From: Ruegeria sediminis | GTDB lineage: Bacteria > Pseudomonadota > Alphaproteobacteria > Rhodobacterales > Rhodobacteraceae | Reading direction: 5' to 3' | DNA: 64,000 nt | Assembly: GCF_005938215.1 (NCBI RefSeq) | Contig: NZ_VCPD01000001.1 | Location: forward strand, 124,001 to 188,000 | Shown here: positions 17,769 to 25,632 of the stretch, in pieces | How positions within the stretch are numbered: the first letter of the stretch is position 1 | How the letters are laid out: each line of letters starts with the position of its first letter | Translations under genes and position numbers: made by a program | Notes under the pieces: generated by a model | Told to the model about the DNA's origin: nothing | Seen by the model: the letters and a program-made list of their open reading frames with translations, nothing else | Databases searched by the model: none

Positions 17769-18966
17769 GGCTGAATCTCCGTGGCTGACCATTTTGGGAC
17801 TGGGCGAAGATGGACTGGATGGCCTGCCGCCCGCAAGCCGTCAAGAGCTGGACCGGGCCGAAGTGGTGATGGGCCCGCCCCGTCACCTGTCGCTGGTTCC
17901 CGACATAAAAGCCGAACGGATCGAGTGGCCAGTGCCGTTTTCCGACGGGCTGCCCATTCTGCAGGGCCTGCGCGGGCGGCGGGTGGTCGTTCTGGCCTCG
18001 GGCGATCCGTTCTGGTTCGGCGCGGGCTCGGTCATAGCCCGGCATTTCGCAGCCGAGGAATGGAAGGCCATTCCCGGACAATCGACCTTTTCGCTGGCCG
18101 CGGCCCGTTTGGCCTGGCCGCTTGAACAGACAATGACCTTTGGTCTGCACGCCGCGCCTCTGACACGCCTGCGCCCGCATCTGGCGCGGGGTTTGCGCGC
18201 GATCATCCTGCTGCGCGACGGGGCCGCGGTGGCCGAACTGACGACCTATCTGAACGACACCGGCTTTGCCGACACGGTGCTTCACGTCATGGAGGCGCTC
18301 GGTGGACCACGCGAACGCACTCAGAAAATGTCGCTGACCGAAGCACTGCTCGGTTCGTTCGAGCACCCGTTCTGCGTCGGGCTGGAGATTGCGGGGTCGG
18401 GCGACGCGATCCCGAAAGCCTCGGGCAAACCTGACGCGATTTTCGAGACCGACGGACAGATCACGAAACGGCCGATCCGGGCCTTGACGCTTTCCGCCCT
18501 TGCGCCGCAACACGGCGAACACCTGTGGGATATCGGCGGCGGCACCGGCTCGATCAGCATCGAATGGCTGATGTGCGATCCCACGCTCACCGCCACCACG
18601 ATCGAGCCGCTGAAGGACCGCGCCGAGCGCATCCGGCGCAACGCCGTCGCACTGGGTCAGGACCGGCTGGAGGTCATTCACGGCGAAGCGCCCGATGCGC
18701 TGAACGGGCTAAGCCTGCCCGACGTGGTGTTCATTGGCGGCGGACTCAGCGACGCGCTGCTGGACTGGCTTGCGGCGAACCTGAGCGCGGGCACACGGCT
18801 GGTTGCCAATGCGGTCACGCTGGAAAGCGAGGCCCTGCTGGCGGTCTGGCACGGGAAGCTGGGCGGCGACCTGCTGCGGATCGAACTGGCGCAGGCATCG
18901 CCGCTGGGGCCGCGGCGCGGCTGGAAATCCGCATATCCCGTCGTGCAGTGGAGTGTGACCCTATGA
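17767..18966 (+). CDS. cobL: Precorrin-6Y C5,15-methyltransferase (decarboxylating) CobL
   Basis: A 399-residue fusion of two methyltransferases: an N-terminal CbiE-like tetrapyrrole methylase (about 1-200, [30 protein letters not shown]) and a C-terminal CbiT-like Rossmann domain with [15 protein letters not shown] (about 254-268). It methylates C5 and C15 and decarboxylates the acetate side chain at C12. The ATG at 17767 is preceded by AGGAGGTGAGGC, which lies inside cobK. The stop overlaps the cobE start by four bases. Confidence 0.96.
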   Translation: MAESPWLTILGLGEDGLDGLPPASRQELDRAEVVMGPPRHLSLVPDIKAERIEWPVPFSDGLPILQGLRGRRVVVLASGDPFWFGAGSVIARHFAAEEWKAIPGQSTFSLAAARLAWPLEQTMTFGLHAAPLTRLRPHLARGLRAIILLRDGAAVAELTTYLNDTGFADTVLHVMEALGGPRERTQKMSLTEALLGSFEHPFCVGLEIAGSGDAIPKASGKPDAIFETDGQITKRPIRALTLSALAPQHGEHLWDIGGGTGSISIEWLMCDPTLTATTIEPLKDRAERIRRNAVALGQDRLEVIHGEAPDALNGLSLPDVVFIGGGLSDALLDWLAANLSAGTRLVANAVTLESEALLAVWHGKLGGDLLRIELAQASPLGPRRGWKSAYPVVQWSVTL

Positions 18967-19331
18967 TCGTTGCCGGATTCGGTTTTGCCACCTCCGCCAC
19001 CGGAAAAAGCCTGCACGAAGCTTATCTTGCGGCATCAGAAGGGCAGGCCGTGACCGCGCTTGCGACGGCTACCGACAAGGCGGAGCATCCCGCCTTTGCG
19101 GAACTGGCGGGACGGTTGCAATTGCCGGTTCACTCGGTTCCGCAAGCCGCGCTCGAAGCCATAAATACACCCACCAAATCCGGGCGCAGCATTTCGGAAC
19201 GCGGCGCTGGCAGCGTGGCCGAGGCCGCCGCGCTTGCCGCTGCCGGACCCGGCGCGCGGCTGGTTTCCACTCGACACATCTCGACCGACCGCCGGGCAAC
19301 CTGTGCGGTCGCCATCGGAGGACAGACATGA
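18963..19331 (+). CDS. cobE: Cobalamin biosynthesis protein CobE
   Basis: A 122-residue protein related to the C-terminal domain of CbiG. CobE is conserved in aerobic cob clusters and is thought to act with or stabilise an intermediate; its exact role is not settled. Recognisable features are the start [16 protein letters not shown] and the [19 protein letters not shown] segment. The same frame is open far upstream through cobL, but the ATG at 18963 overlaps the cobL stop, and the downstream cobM start overlaps by four bases. Confidence 0.88.
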   Translation: MIVAGFGFATSATGKSLHEAYLAASEGQAVTALATATDKAEHPAFAELAGRLQLPVHSVPQAALEAINTPTKSGRSISERGAGSVAEAAALAAAGPGARLVSTRHISTDRRATCAVAIGGQT

Positions 19332-20122
19332 CCGTTCATTTCATCGGCGCCGGACCGGGCGCCGCCGACCTGCTGACCCTGCGCGGGCGCGACATCATCG
19401 CATCCTGCCCGGTCTGCCTCTATGCCGGGTCGCTGGTGCCCGAGGAGATTCTGGGACACTGCCCCGCAGGCGCCCGGATCGTGAACACCGCGCCGATGGA
19501 CCTGGACCAGATCATCGCCGAGATCAGGGCAGCGCACGAGAAAGGGCATGACGTCGCCCGCCTGCATTCCGGCGACCTGTCGGTCTGGTCCGCGATGGGC
19601 GAACAGATCCGTCGCCTCAAGGCGATCGGCATTCCGGTCAGCGTAACTCCAGGCGTTCCCTCCTTTGCGGCGGCGGCGGCGGCATTGGGTGCGGAACTGA
19701 CCCTGCCTGGCCTTGCGCAATCGGTCGTGCTGACCCGCACACCGGGGCGCGCTTCGACCATGCCCGAAGGCGAAACACTGGAGAATTTCGCCCGCACCGG
19801 CGCGACCCTGGCGATCCACCTGTCGATCGGCAATCTGGACAAGGTGATTGCCGACCTGACCCCGGCTTATGGCGCAGACTGCCCTGTGGCGGTGATCTAT
19901 CGCGCCAGTTGGCCGGACGAACGGATCATCCGCGCCACGCTGGCGACGTTGAAAGACGCGCTGGACGAAAGCATCTCGCGCACCGCACTGATCATGGTGG
20001 GCCGGGCATTGGCCGGCGAAGGGTTCGACGAAAGCTGCCTCTATTCCAAGACCTATGACCGTCGCTATCGCCCGCAAAGTGCAGACAGCCCGTGGTCGAG
20101 TTGGGCCCATGGCGATGACTAA
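19328..20122 (+). CDS. cobM: Precorrin-4 C11-methyltransferase CobM
   Basis: This SAM-dependent enzyme methylates C11 of precorrin-4 to give precorrin-5. The 264-residue protein has [31 protein letters not shown] and [17 protein letters not shown], all typical of CobM/CbiF, plus the substrate-lid segment [18 protein letters not shown]. The start overlaps cobE by four bases, and the end overlaps the cobB start. Confidence 0.96.
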   Translation: MTVHFIGAGPGAADLLTLRGRDIIASCPVCLYAGSLVPEEILGHCPAGARIVNTAPMDLDQIIAEIRAAHEKGHDVARLHSGDLSVWSAMGEQIRRLKAIGIPVSVTPGVPSFAAAAAALGAELTLPGLAQSVVLTRTPGRASTMPEGETLENFARTGATLAIHLSIGNLDKVIADLTPAYGADCPVAVIYRASWPDERIIRATLATLKDALDESISRTALIMVGRALAGEGFDESCLYSKTYDRRYRPQSADSPWSSWAHGDD

Positions 20123-21428
20123 CCCGCCCGGCATACTGATCTCGGCCCCGTCGTCGGGCACCGGCAAGACCACGGTCATGCTGGGCCTGCTGCGCGCGTT
20201 GGCCGAAGACGGCCTGACCGTGCAGCCGTTCAAGAGCGGGCCGGATTACATCGATCCCGCCTTCCATCTGGCCGCCGCCCGTCGTTCGTCGTTCAACCTC
20301 GACAGCTGGGCGATGAACGAAAACCTGCTGGGGGCGATCGCGTCGCAGTCGCAAGGGGCCGACATCGTGGTGGCCGAGGGTTCCATGGGTCTGTTCGACG
20401 GCGTGGCCAGTCCCGGCGAGTTGGGCCACGGCTCAAGCGCGGAAACCGCGCTCCGCATGGGTTGGCCGGTGGTCCTGGTGCTGGATGTAGGCGGACAGGC
20501 GCAGTCGGCGGCGGCCACGGCGCTGGGGTTCCGCATGTACAACCCGGATCTGCCTTTCGCCGGGGTAATCCTGAACCGCTGCGCCAGTCCGCGGCACGAG
20601 CGCCTGACCCGATTGGGGATGGAACGCGCCGGGCTGCCGGTGCTGGGCGTCCTGCCCCGGCGCGGCGACCTGACCCTGCCCGAGCGGCACCTGGGCCTCA
20701 TACAGGCCGTCGAGCACCCCGACCTGGAAAGTGCCATCTCGGGTTACGCCGCCTTTCTGCGTGAGCATGTGGACCTGAAGGCGATCAAGGCCGCTGCGCG
20801 CACCAATGGCATCGCACACCGGGGGGCGCTGCCGAATCCGCCCGCACAGCGCATCGCGCTGGCGCGGGATGCAGCGTTTTCGTTTACCTATCCGCACCTG
20901 CTGGAAGGCTGGCGCGCGGCGGGGGCGGAAATCCTGCCCTTCTCGCCTCTTGCCGATGAAGCACCGGACAAGGATGCCGACCTGATCTGGCTGCCGGGCG
21001 GTTATCCGGAACTGCACGCGGGGAAACTGGCGGCAGCGGACACATTCCTGACCGGTCTGCGCGGACATGCCGAAACCAAACCGGTGCATGGCGAATGCGG
21101 CGGCTACATGACGCTCGGCGAGGCGCTGATCGACAAGGACGGAGTGAGGCACAAGATGGCGGGGTTGCTGGGCCTGGTGACATCCTATGAGAAACGCAAG
21201 TTCCATCTGGGCTACCGCAAGGCGCATCTCGAAGCGCCGATGCCGGGATTTGCGGTCGGGGCGGTTCTGCGCGGTCACGAGTTTCACTATTCGACCATTC
21301 TTGAGCAACCCGACGCGCCGCTGGCCCGGGTGCTTGACACCGAAGGCGCTGATGTCCCCGAAACCGGCTCGGTGCGGGGCCATGTCACGGGCACCTTCTT
21401 TCACCTGATCGCGGAGGCCACGGCATGA
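20109..21428 (+). CDS. cobB: Hydrogenobyrinate a,c-diamide synthase CobB
   Basis: This glutamine-dependent enzyme amidates the a and c acetates to give the CobN substrate. The 439-residue protein has P-loop [11 protein letters not shown] (12-22), [13 protein letters not shown], and a C-terminal glutaminase-like domain with the nucleophile in [12 protein letters not shown] (about Cys330). The frame is open from 20055 but that start lies deep within cobM; the ATG at 20109 (or the second one at 20115) gives the family N-terminus and overlaps cobM by 14 or 8 bases. The end overlaps cobA by four bases. Confidence 0.95.
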   Translation: MAMTNPPGILISAPSSGTGKTTVMLGLLRALAEDGLTVQPFKSGPDYIDPAFHLAAARRSSFNLDSWAMNENLLGAIASQSQGADIVVAEGSMGLFDGVASPGELGHGSSAETALRMGWPVVLVLDVGGQAQSAAATALGFRMYNPDLPFAGVILNRCASPRHERLTRLGMERAGLPVLGVLPRRGDLTLPERHLGLIQAVEHPDLESAISGYAAFLREHVDLKAIKAAARTNGIAHRGALPNPPAQRIALARDAAFSFTYPHLLEGWRAAGAEILPFSPLADEAPDKDADLIWLPGGYPELHAGKLAAADTFLTGLRGHAETKPVHGECGGYMTLGEALIDKDGVRHKMAGLLGLVTSYEKRKFHLGYRKAHLEAPMPGFAVGAVLRGHEFHYSTILEQPDAPLARVLDTEGADVPETGSVRGHVTGTFFHLIAEATA

Positions 21429-22153
21429 ACGGCTTCGTCTCGTTCGTCGGATCGGGGCCAGGCGACCCGGAACTGCTGACTCTCAAGGCGGTGGATCGCC
21501 TGCAGCAGGCGGACGCGGTGCTCTTCGACGACCTCAGCAGCGGCCCGATTCTGGCCCATGCGCGCGAGGACGCGGATCTGGTCGGCGTCGGCAAGCGCGC
21601 AGGACGCCCTTCGCCCAAGCAGGATCATGTGAGCCGCCTTCTGGTGGACTATGCCCGGTCCGGTGCCCGCGTGGTGCGGCTGAAATCCGGCGACGGCGGA
21701 CTGTTCGGGCGTCTGGAAGAAGAGCTTGTGGCGTTGCGCGACGCAGGGATCGGATACGAGATCATTCCCGGCATCCCTTCGGCGGTCGCGGCAGCCGCGG
21801 CGGCGGGCATCCCGCTGACGCGCCGATTGACCGCCCGGCGGGTGCAGTTCGTGACCGGCCACGACGTCAGCGGCAAGCTGCCCGAGGACCTGAACCTGCC
21901 GGCGCTGGCCGATCCCGGCGCCACCACCGTCGTCTTCATGGGCAAGCGCACGTTTCCGCTGTTGGTAGAGACGCTGAATGCGCATGGCCTTGCACTCGAT
22001 ACGCCTGCCCTGATGGCCGAATCCGTTTCGACGCCCGATCAGACGCTGCATCGCTCGACGATAGGCGAACTGGCAAGGAAGCTTGCAGCCGAAGTGGGCA
22101 CCGCGCCCGCCCTGATCCTTTACGGACCCTTGGCGGAGTTCGACGATGTATGA
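21425..22153 (+). CDS. cobA: Uroporphyrinogen-III C-methyltransferase CobA
   Basis: This SUMT enzyme adds methyl groups at C2 and C7 of uroporphyrinogen III, giving precorrin-2 and committing tetrapyrrole to B12 or siroheme. The 242-residue protein starts VSFVGSGPGDPELLTLKAVD and has VRLKSGDGGLFGRLEEE, RRLTARRVQFVTGH and the late TLHRSTIGEL. There is no CysG-like oxidase/chelatase domain, so this is the dedicated short form. It overlaps cobB by four bases and cobF by eight. Confidence 0.95.
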   Translation: MNGFVSFVGSGPGDPELLTLKAVDRLQQADAVLFDDLSSGPILAHAREDADLVGVGKRAGRPSPKQDHVSRLLVDYARSGARVVRLKSGDGGLFGRLEEELVALRDAGIGYEIIPGIPSAVAAAAAAGIPLTRRLTARRVQFVTGHDVSGKLPEDLNLPALADPGATTVVFMGKRTFPLLVETLNAHGLALDTPALMAESVSTPDQTLHRSTIGELARKLAAEVGTAPALILYGPLAEFDDV

Positions 22154-22889
22154 ACTGAACCTGATCGGCATCGGCACCGGCAACCCGGATCATGTCACCT
22201 TTCAGGGAGCCAAGGCGATCCGCGAGGCGGACCTGATCCTCATCCCGCACAAGGGCGAGGACAAGGCGGACCTGGCGGGCCTGCGCGAGGAGATCATCAG
22301 GCAGGTCACCGAGACCGCGCCTCGGATCGCCTATTTCGACATACCCAAGCGCCGCTCGGACGACGGCTACCTGCAGGGTGTCGACGATTGGCACGACGCG
22401 ATCGCGTTGCGCTGGCAGCAGGCGATCGCAGCGCATCCGCAGGCCAAGCAAGTGGCTCTGCTGATCTGGGGCGACCCGTCGCTTTATGACAGTTCGCTGC
22501 GAATCGCTTCTCGCCTTGATCCCCGGCCCGAAACCCGGGTGATTCCCGGCATCACGGCGTTGCAGGCCCTTACGGCGGCCCATGCGATACCCATCAACGA
22601 CATCGGCGCACCCTATGTGGTCACGACCGGGCGGCGCATCCGCGATGAGGGCTGGCCCGGCAACGCCGGCAAGGTCGCCGTGATGCTGGACGGAGAATGC
22701 TCGTTCCAGAGCCTCGAGATGGCGGATTATGACATCTGGTGGGGCGCTTACGTCGGGATGAAGGAAGAGATTCTGATCCACGGGCGACTGGTTGAGGTCG
22801 CCGCCGAAATCCTCGCGAAACGGGCCTGCGCACGCGCCGAGCACGGCTGGATCATGGACATATACTTGCTGAAAAAGCGCGGGAATTGA
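22146..22889 (+). CDS. cobF: Precorrin-6A synthase (deacetylating) CobF
   Basis: The 247-residue methyltransferase acts at C1 with loss of the acetyl group, giving precorrin-6A, a step specific to the aerobic pathway. The start NLIGIGTGNPDHVTFQGAKA and the second block VALLIWGDPSLYDSSLRIA identify it as CobF rather than another cob methylase. It is the last gene of the first B12 operon and overlaps cobA by eight bases. No intrinsic terminator is obvious before the second riboswitch. Confidence 0.95.
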   Translation: MYELNLIGIGTGNPDHVTFQGAKAIREADLILIPHKGEDKADLAGLREEIIRQVTETAPRIAYFDIPKRRSDDGYLQGVDDWHDAIALRWQQAIAAHPQAKQVALLIWGDPSLYDSSLRIASRLDPRPETRVIPGITALQALTAAHAIPINDIGAPYVVTTGRRIRDEGWPGNAGKVAVMLDGECSFQSLEMADYDIWWGAYVGMKEEILIHGRLVEVAAEILAKRACARAEHGWIMDIYLLKKRGN

Positions 22890-22954
22890 CCTGAAACGTC
22901 GCAAATGGCGATTGCGCCGAAGGGCGCATCGCGGCTAAATGAAAGGGTCTGGTC

Positions 22955-23130
22955 CTGCCGGAGCAATCCGGAGGCTAAGAGGGAATTTGGTGCGCCGCGC
23001 CCTGCGGTCAAGGCCAAAGCCGCCCCCGCGACTGTAAGCGGTGAGCCTCTGTTCAACCAGCCACTCCCGCCGCGTTCGGGGGGAAGGCGAACAGAGGCAC
23101 TGACCCGCGAGCCAGGAGACCTGCCAGGCG
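22955..23130 (+). promoter_or_regulatory. Cobalamin riboswitch (second)
   Basis: A second, closer-to-consensus B12 aptamer: GAGGGAATTTGGTGCG, AAAGCCGCCCCCGCGACTG, AGCCACTCCC, GGGGGGAAGGCGAA, and the B12 box GCCAGGAGACCTGCC (23111-23125). The P1 boundary is approximate. It stands directly upstream of cbtB, with a GC-rich hairpin-prone stretch (23143-23163) and the AGGAGG of cbtB (23166-23171 region) as the probable control element. Cobalt uptake can thus be repressed by B12 separately from the cob operon. Confidence 0.95.
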
Positions 23131-23178
23131 AGGAACGAAACACCGGCCGTCGGGTGCGGCGGCTAAGGAGGACAAGAA

Positions 23179-23349
23179 ATGACGACCAAAACTCTCAATG
23201 CATCCGTCGCCGGTTCGGCCATCCTGCCGGCGTTGTTTGCCGTGGTCTTGGGACTTGGGATCATCACGCTGGCCGGCCACGTTCAGGCGTCAGCCCTGCA
23301 TGACGCCGCTCACGACGTGCGCCACGCGACCGGTTTCCCCTGCCACTAG
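23179..23349 (+). CDS. cbtB: Cobalt transporter subunit CbtB
   Basis: A 56-residue membrane protein: one transmembrane helix (about 15-34, LPALFAVVLGLGIITLAG) followed by a His-rich tail HDAAHDVRHATGFPCH that fits the conserved metal-binding end of CbtB. With CbtA it forms a predicted cobalt transporter, known largely from B12-riboswitch association. The ATG at 23179 is preceded by AAGGAGGACAAGAA. The gap to cbtA is four bases. Confidence 0.92.
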   Translation: MTTKTLNASVAGSAILPALFAVVLGLGIITLAGHVQASALHDAAHDVRHATGFPCH

Positions 23350-23353
23350 GACC

Positions 23354-24046
23354 ATGTTCAGTCGCATTCTGACCAGCGCGTTGTTCGCTGGTGCTGCAGC
23401 GGGGTTGATTACCGCCCTGCTGCAGCTTCTGTTCGTACAACCCGTTCTGCTTCATGCCGAACTGTACGAGTCCGGAGAACTGGTGCATTTCGGCGCCGAA
23501 GCCGTGTCGGCCCATCCCGAACTGCCGGGTTTCGACGCCATGCGCGACGGGCTGAGCATCGTCTTCACCATGCTGACCTATACCGGCTACGCGCTGGTGA
23601 TGGTGGCGCTGATGTCCCTTGCCGAGCGCATGGGGCACGAGGTCAACGCGCGGGCGGGAATCCTGTGGGGGATCGCGGGTTTCATCACCTTCCACTTTGC
23701 CCCCGGTCTGTCGCTGGCCCCCGAAGTGCCGGGCGTCGCCGCAGCGGATATTGGCGCGCGCCAGATCTGGTGGACCGCGACCGTCGCAGCCGCCGGTGTC
23801 GCCATGTGGCTGATCGCCTTTGGCGGCAATATGGTGAGCTATCTGATCGCGGCGGCGTTGTTGATCGCTCCGCACGCGATCGGAGCACCTGAACCCGAAA
23901 GCTTCACGGGCCCGGTTCCGACCGAGATCGGCGCCTTGTTCGCCGCCCGCGCCTTTGGCGTCGGCTTGGCGGCCTGGGTGCTGCTGGGCGCGTTCGCGGG
24001 ATATTTCTGGCAGACCGAACGCAAACACGCCGACGCCAAGGCCTGA
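23354..24046 (+). CDS. cbtA: Cobalt transporter subunit CbtA
   Basis: A 230-residue integral membrane protein with five to six predicted helices, starting MFSRILTSALFAGAAAGLIT. The conserved HAELYESGE, a His-containing periplasmic loop, and the GIAGFITFHFAPGLSLAPEVPG and RQIWWTATVAAAG segments match CbtA. The frame is open upstream through cbtB, but the ATG at 23354 fits the family start and follows the cbtB stop. Role in cobalt import is inferred in the family from regulation and context. Confidence 0.93.
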   Translation: MFSRILTSALFAGAAAGLITALLQLLFVQPVLLHAELYESGELVHFGAEAVSAHPELPGFDAMRDGLSIVFTMLTYTGYALVMVALMSLAERMGHEVNARAGILWGIAGFITFHFAPGLSLAPEVPGVAAADIGARQIWWTATVAAAGVAMWLIAFGGNMVSYLIAAALLIAPHAIGAPEPESFTGPVPTEIGALFAARAFGVGLAAWVLLGAFAGYFWQTERKHADAKA

Positions 24047-24060
24047 TCGGAGACCTGATT

Positions 24061-24090
24061 TGCCCGCCGGATCTGCGTCCGGCGGGCATT
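24061..24090 (+). terminator. Hairpin between cbtA and the His-rich gene
   Basis: TGCCCGCCGGA (24061-24071) and TCCGGCGGGCA (24078-24088) form an 11-bp perfect stem with a six-base loop. Only a weak T-rich tail (TTTCTGTTTC) follows, so it may be an attenuator or mRNA-stabilising hairpin rather than a full terminator. It sits 14 bases after cbtA and ahead of the RBS at about 24100. Confidence 0.55.
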
Positions 24091-24110
24091 TCTGTTTCAA
24101 AGGAAAAAAC

Positions 24111-24593
24111 ATGTCCCGCTCACTCGCACTCTTCGCAATCGGGCTCGTCTTTGGCGGCGGCATCGGTTTCGTCACGGCTGCCGGAAATGGGGTGACCTTC
24201 GATGGGCACGATCATTCCGACCCGTCCCACCACGCCGGCGCCGGCGGACACGACCATTCGACGGTCATCAACCTGCCTGCCGGTCCCAATGCGCCCGGCG
24301 TCAAAATACAGCTCACGCAGGATCCGATGGCGGGATGGAACCTCCACGTGATGCCACGGAACTTCCGCTTTGCGCCGGAAAATGCTTCGACGGACGACAG
24401 GCCCGGCGAGGGCCACGCGCATGTCTACGTCAATGGAACCAAGCTGGCGCGGCTCTACGGCAACTGGATGCACATTGCCGATCTGCCCAAGGGCGAGGTC
24501 GAGGTCGCAGTGTCGCTGAACGCCAACGGCCACAGCCCTTTTGCGGTAGACAACGTGCCGGTCAGCGCCTCGCTGACGGTTCAGGTGGAGTGA
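24111..24593 (+). CDS. His-rich exported protein downstream of cbtBA
   Basis: A 160-residue secreted or membrane-tethered protein. An N-terminal hydrophobic segment (about 5-24, LALFAIGLVFGGGIGFVTAA) acts as signal peptide or anchor. Next comes a His cluster (about 32-50, HDHSDPSHHAGAGGHDHS), then a beta-rich domain with GEGHAHVYVNGTKLARLYG, NWMHIADLP and LNANGHSPFAVDN. The His spacing suggests divalent metal binding, and the fold resembles small Ig- or cupredoxin-like exported domains; I do not recognise a named family. The ATG at 24111 follows AAGGAAAAAAC. Its position after the riboswitch and cbtBA suggests periplasmic cobalt capture (inference). It converges on the DUF1636 gene with a 13-base overlap. 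Confidence 0.82.
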   Translation: MSRSLALFAIGLVFGGGIGFVTAAGNGVTFDGHDHSDPSHHAGAGGHDHSTVINLPAGPNAPGVKIQLTQDPMAGWNLHVMPRNFRFAPENASTDDRPGEGHAHVYVNGTKLARLYGNWMHIADLPKGEVEVAVSLNANGHSPFAVDNVPVSASLTVQVE

Positions 24594-24925
24594 TATGCGG
24601 GCATCCGCGACCTGAGACAAAGTCGAAGCCGCCCGCAGGGCCGGGCGTCTTCGATCCAGCCCGAGGGACTTTCCAGGTAGGCTTTGCACGTCGCCGCGAT
24701 GTCGGCGGCATCGGTAACAGGATCGATCCCTTCGAACACGTAGGACGCGAGGCCCGGTCCCTGCAATCCAAGTGCAACCGGCTGCGCGCAGGCGCTGAAA
24801 CAAGCGTGTTCGGCCAGTTCGACCCTGCCCTGCAGTCCGGCCCGGGCCACCGCCTCGGCCACAGCCTGCCGCTCGGCAGCCCGGTCGCGCGAGCCGGAAC
24901 AGCTGGTGCAGATCAGCAAGCGCAT
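24581..24925 (-). CDS. Second DUF1636 protein (Cys-depleted paralogue)
   Basis: A 114-residue paralogue of the protein at 9048-9431. It keeps the N-terminal CTSC pair (Cys6, Cys9) and the second cluster as ACFSACAQPVA (Cys42, Cys46), but the third Cys of that cluster is Val50. Extra cysteines appear near the C-terminus (TCKAYL, RPCGRLRLCL). Start choice is uncertain: in-frame ATGs at 24940 and 24955 would add 5 or 10 residues, and none has a strong RBS. It is transcribed toward the His-rich gene. The link of this family to B12 and metal loci is genomic context; the biochemical role is unknown. Confidence 0.8.
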   Translation of the reverse strand: MRLLICTSCSGSRDRAAERQAVAEAVARAGLQGRVELAEHACFSACAQPVALGLQGPGLASYVFEGIDPVTDAADIAATCKAYLESPSGWIEDARPCGRLRLCLRSRMPAYHST

Positions 24926-25088
24926 TCGTGGTTCGCCCATCCTCGGCCTTTCCATGGTTCCGGCCGTTTCTGCGGCTTTCGCGCATCAGGCGCAAGGGTC
25001 AACCGAGATCTCAAAGCACGGGATTGTGACGACGGCGCGACCGGAAATCTGGCATGAATTCCCGGGAAAACCATCCGGAGGCGGAACG

Positions 25089-25553
25089 ATGAAACTTGTT
25101 TGCTCTGTCCTGTGTCTCGCGGCATTGCCTGCCTGGGCGGGCGATCTGCAACCCCGCGAGGGCTGGGCGGTATACCCGACCGGCAAGGCCTATGACGCCT
25201 TGGTCGCGGATGTCGTCGCTGCGGTCGCAGAGCATGGGCTGATCGTGGTCACTCAAGCGGGCCCGACCGAAGCCGCCGCATCTCGCGGCATCACCATCCC
25301 GGGCAACCGTGTCATCGGAGCTTTCAACAACGATTTTGCGGTCCGCGTGCTGAACCTTTCCACCGCCGCCTTGATCGAGGCGCCGATCAGGTTCTACGTT
25401 ACCGAAAACGAGGACGGCACGGCGACGTTGTCCTACAAGACGCCAAGCCACGTCTTCGCGCCCTACTTGAACGAAGGCGGTGTCGCCCTGGTCGCGATAT
25501 CCGGGGAACTGGACGGCAAGTTCCAGGCGATCGCGGAAACGGCCGCCAAATAG
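25089..25553 (+). CDS. Exported DUF302 domain protein
   Basis: A 154-residue protein with a clear Sec signal peptide (MKLVCSVLCLAALPAWA, cleavage after residue 17) and one DUF302 domain, an alpha/beta fold of unknown function. The domain signature GNRVIGAFNNDFAVRVLNLS and APIRFYVTENEDG are present. The frame is open from 24906, but the ATG at 25089 is preceded by GGAGGCGGAACG. It is divergent from the second DUF1636 gene and lies 79 bases before the ThDP enzyme, possibly co-transcribed. Likely periplasmic; substrate or ligand unknown. Confidence 0.87.
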   Translation: MKLVCSVLCLAALPAWAGDLQPREGWAVYPTGKAYDALVADVVAAVAEHGLIVVTQAGPTEAAASRGITIPGNRVIGAFNNDFAVRVLNLSTAALIEAPIRFYVTENEDGTATLSYKTPSHVFAPYLNEGGVALVAISGELDGKFQAIAETAAK

Positions 25554-25632
25554 TCACACTGGCGTGATCCGGCTTGCGTCCGCCCGTCGCCTCCGCAATC
25601 TGCGACAAAGCGACTCGGACGGAGCTTGAACG

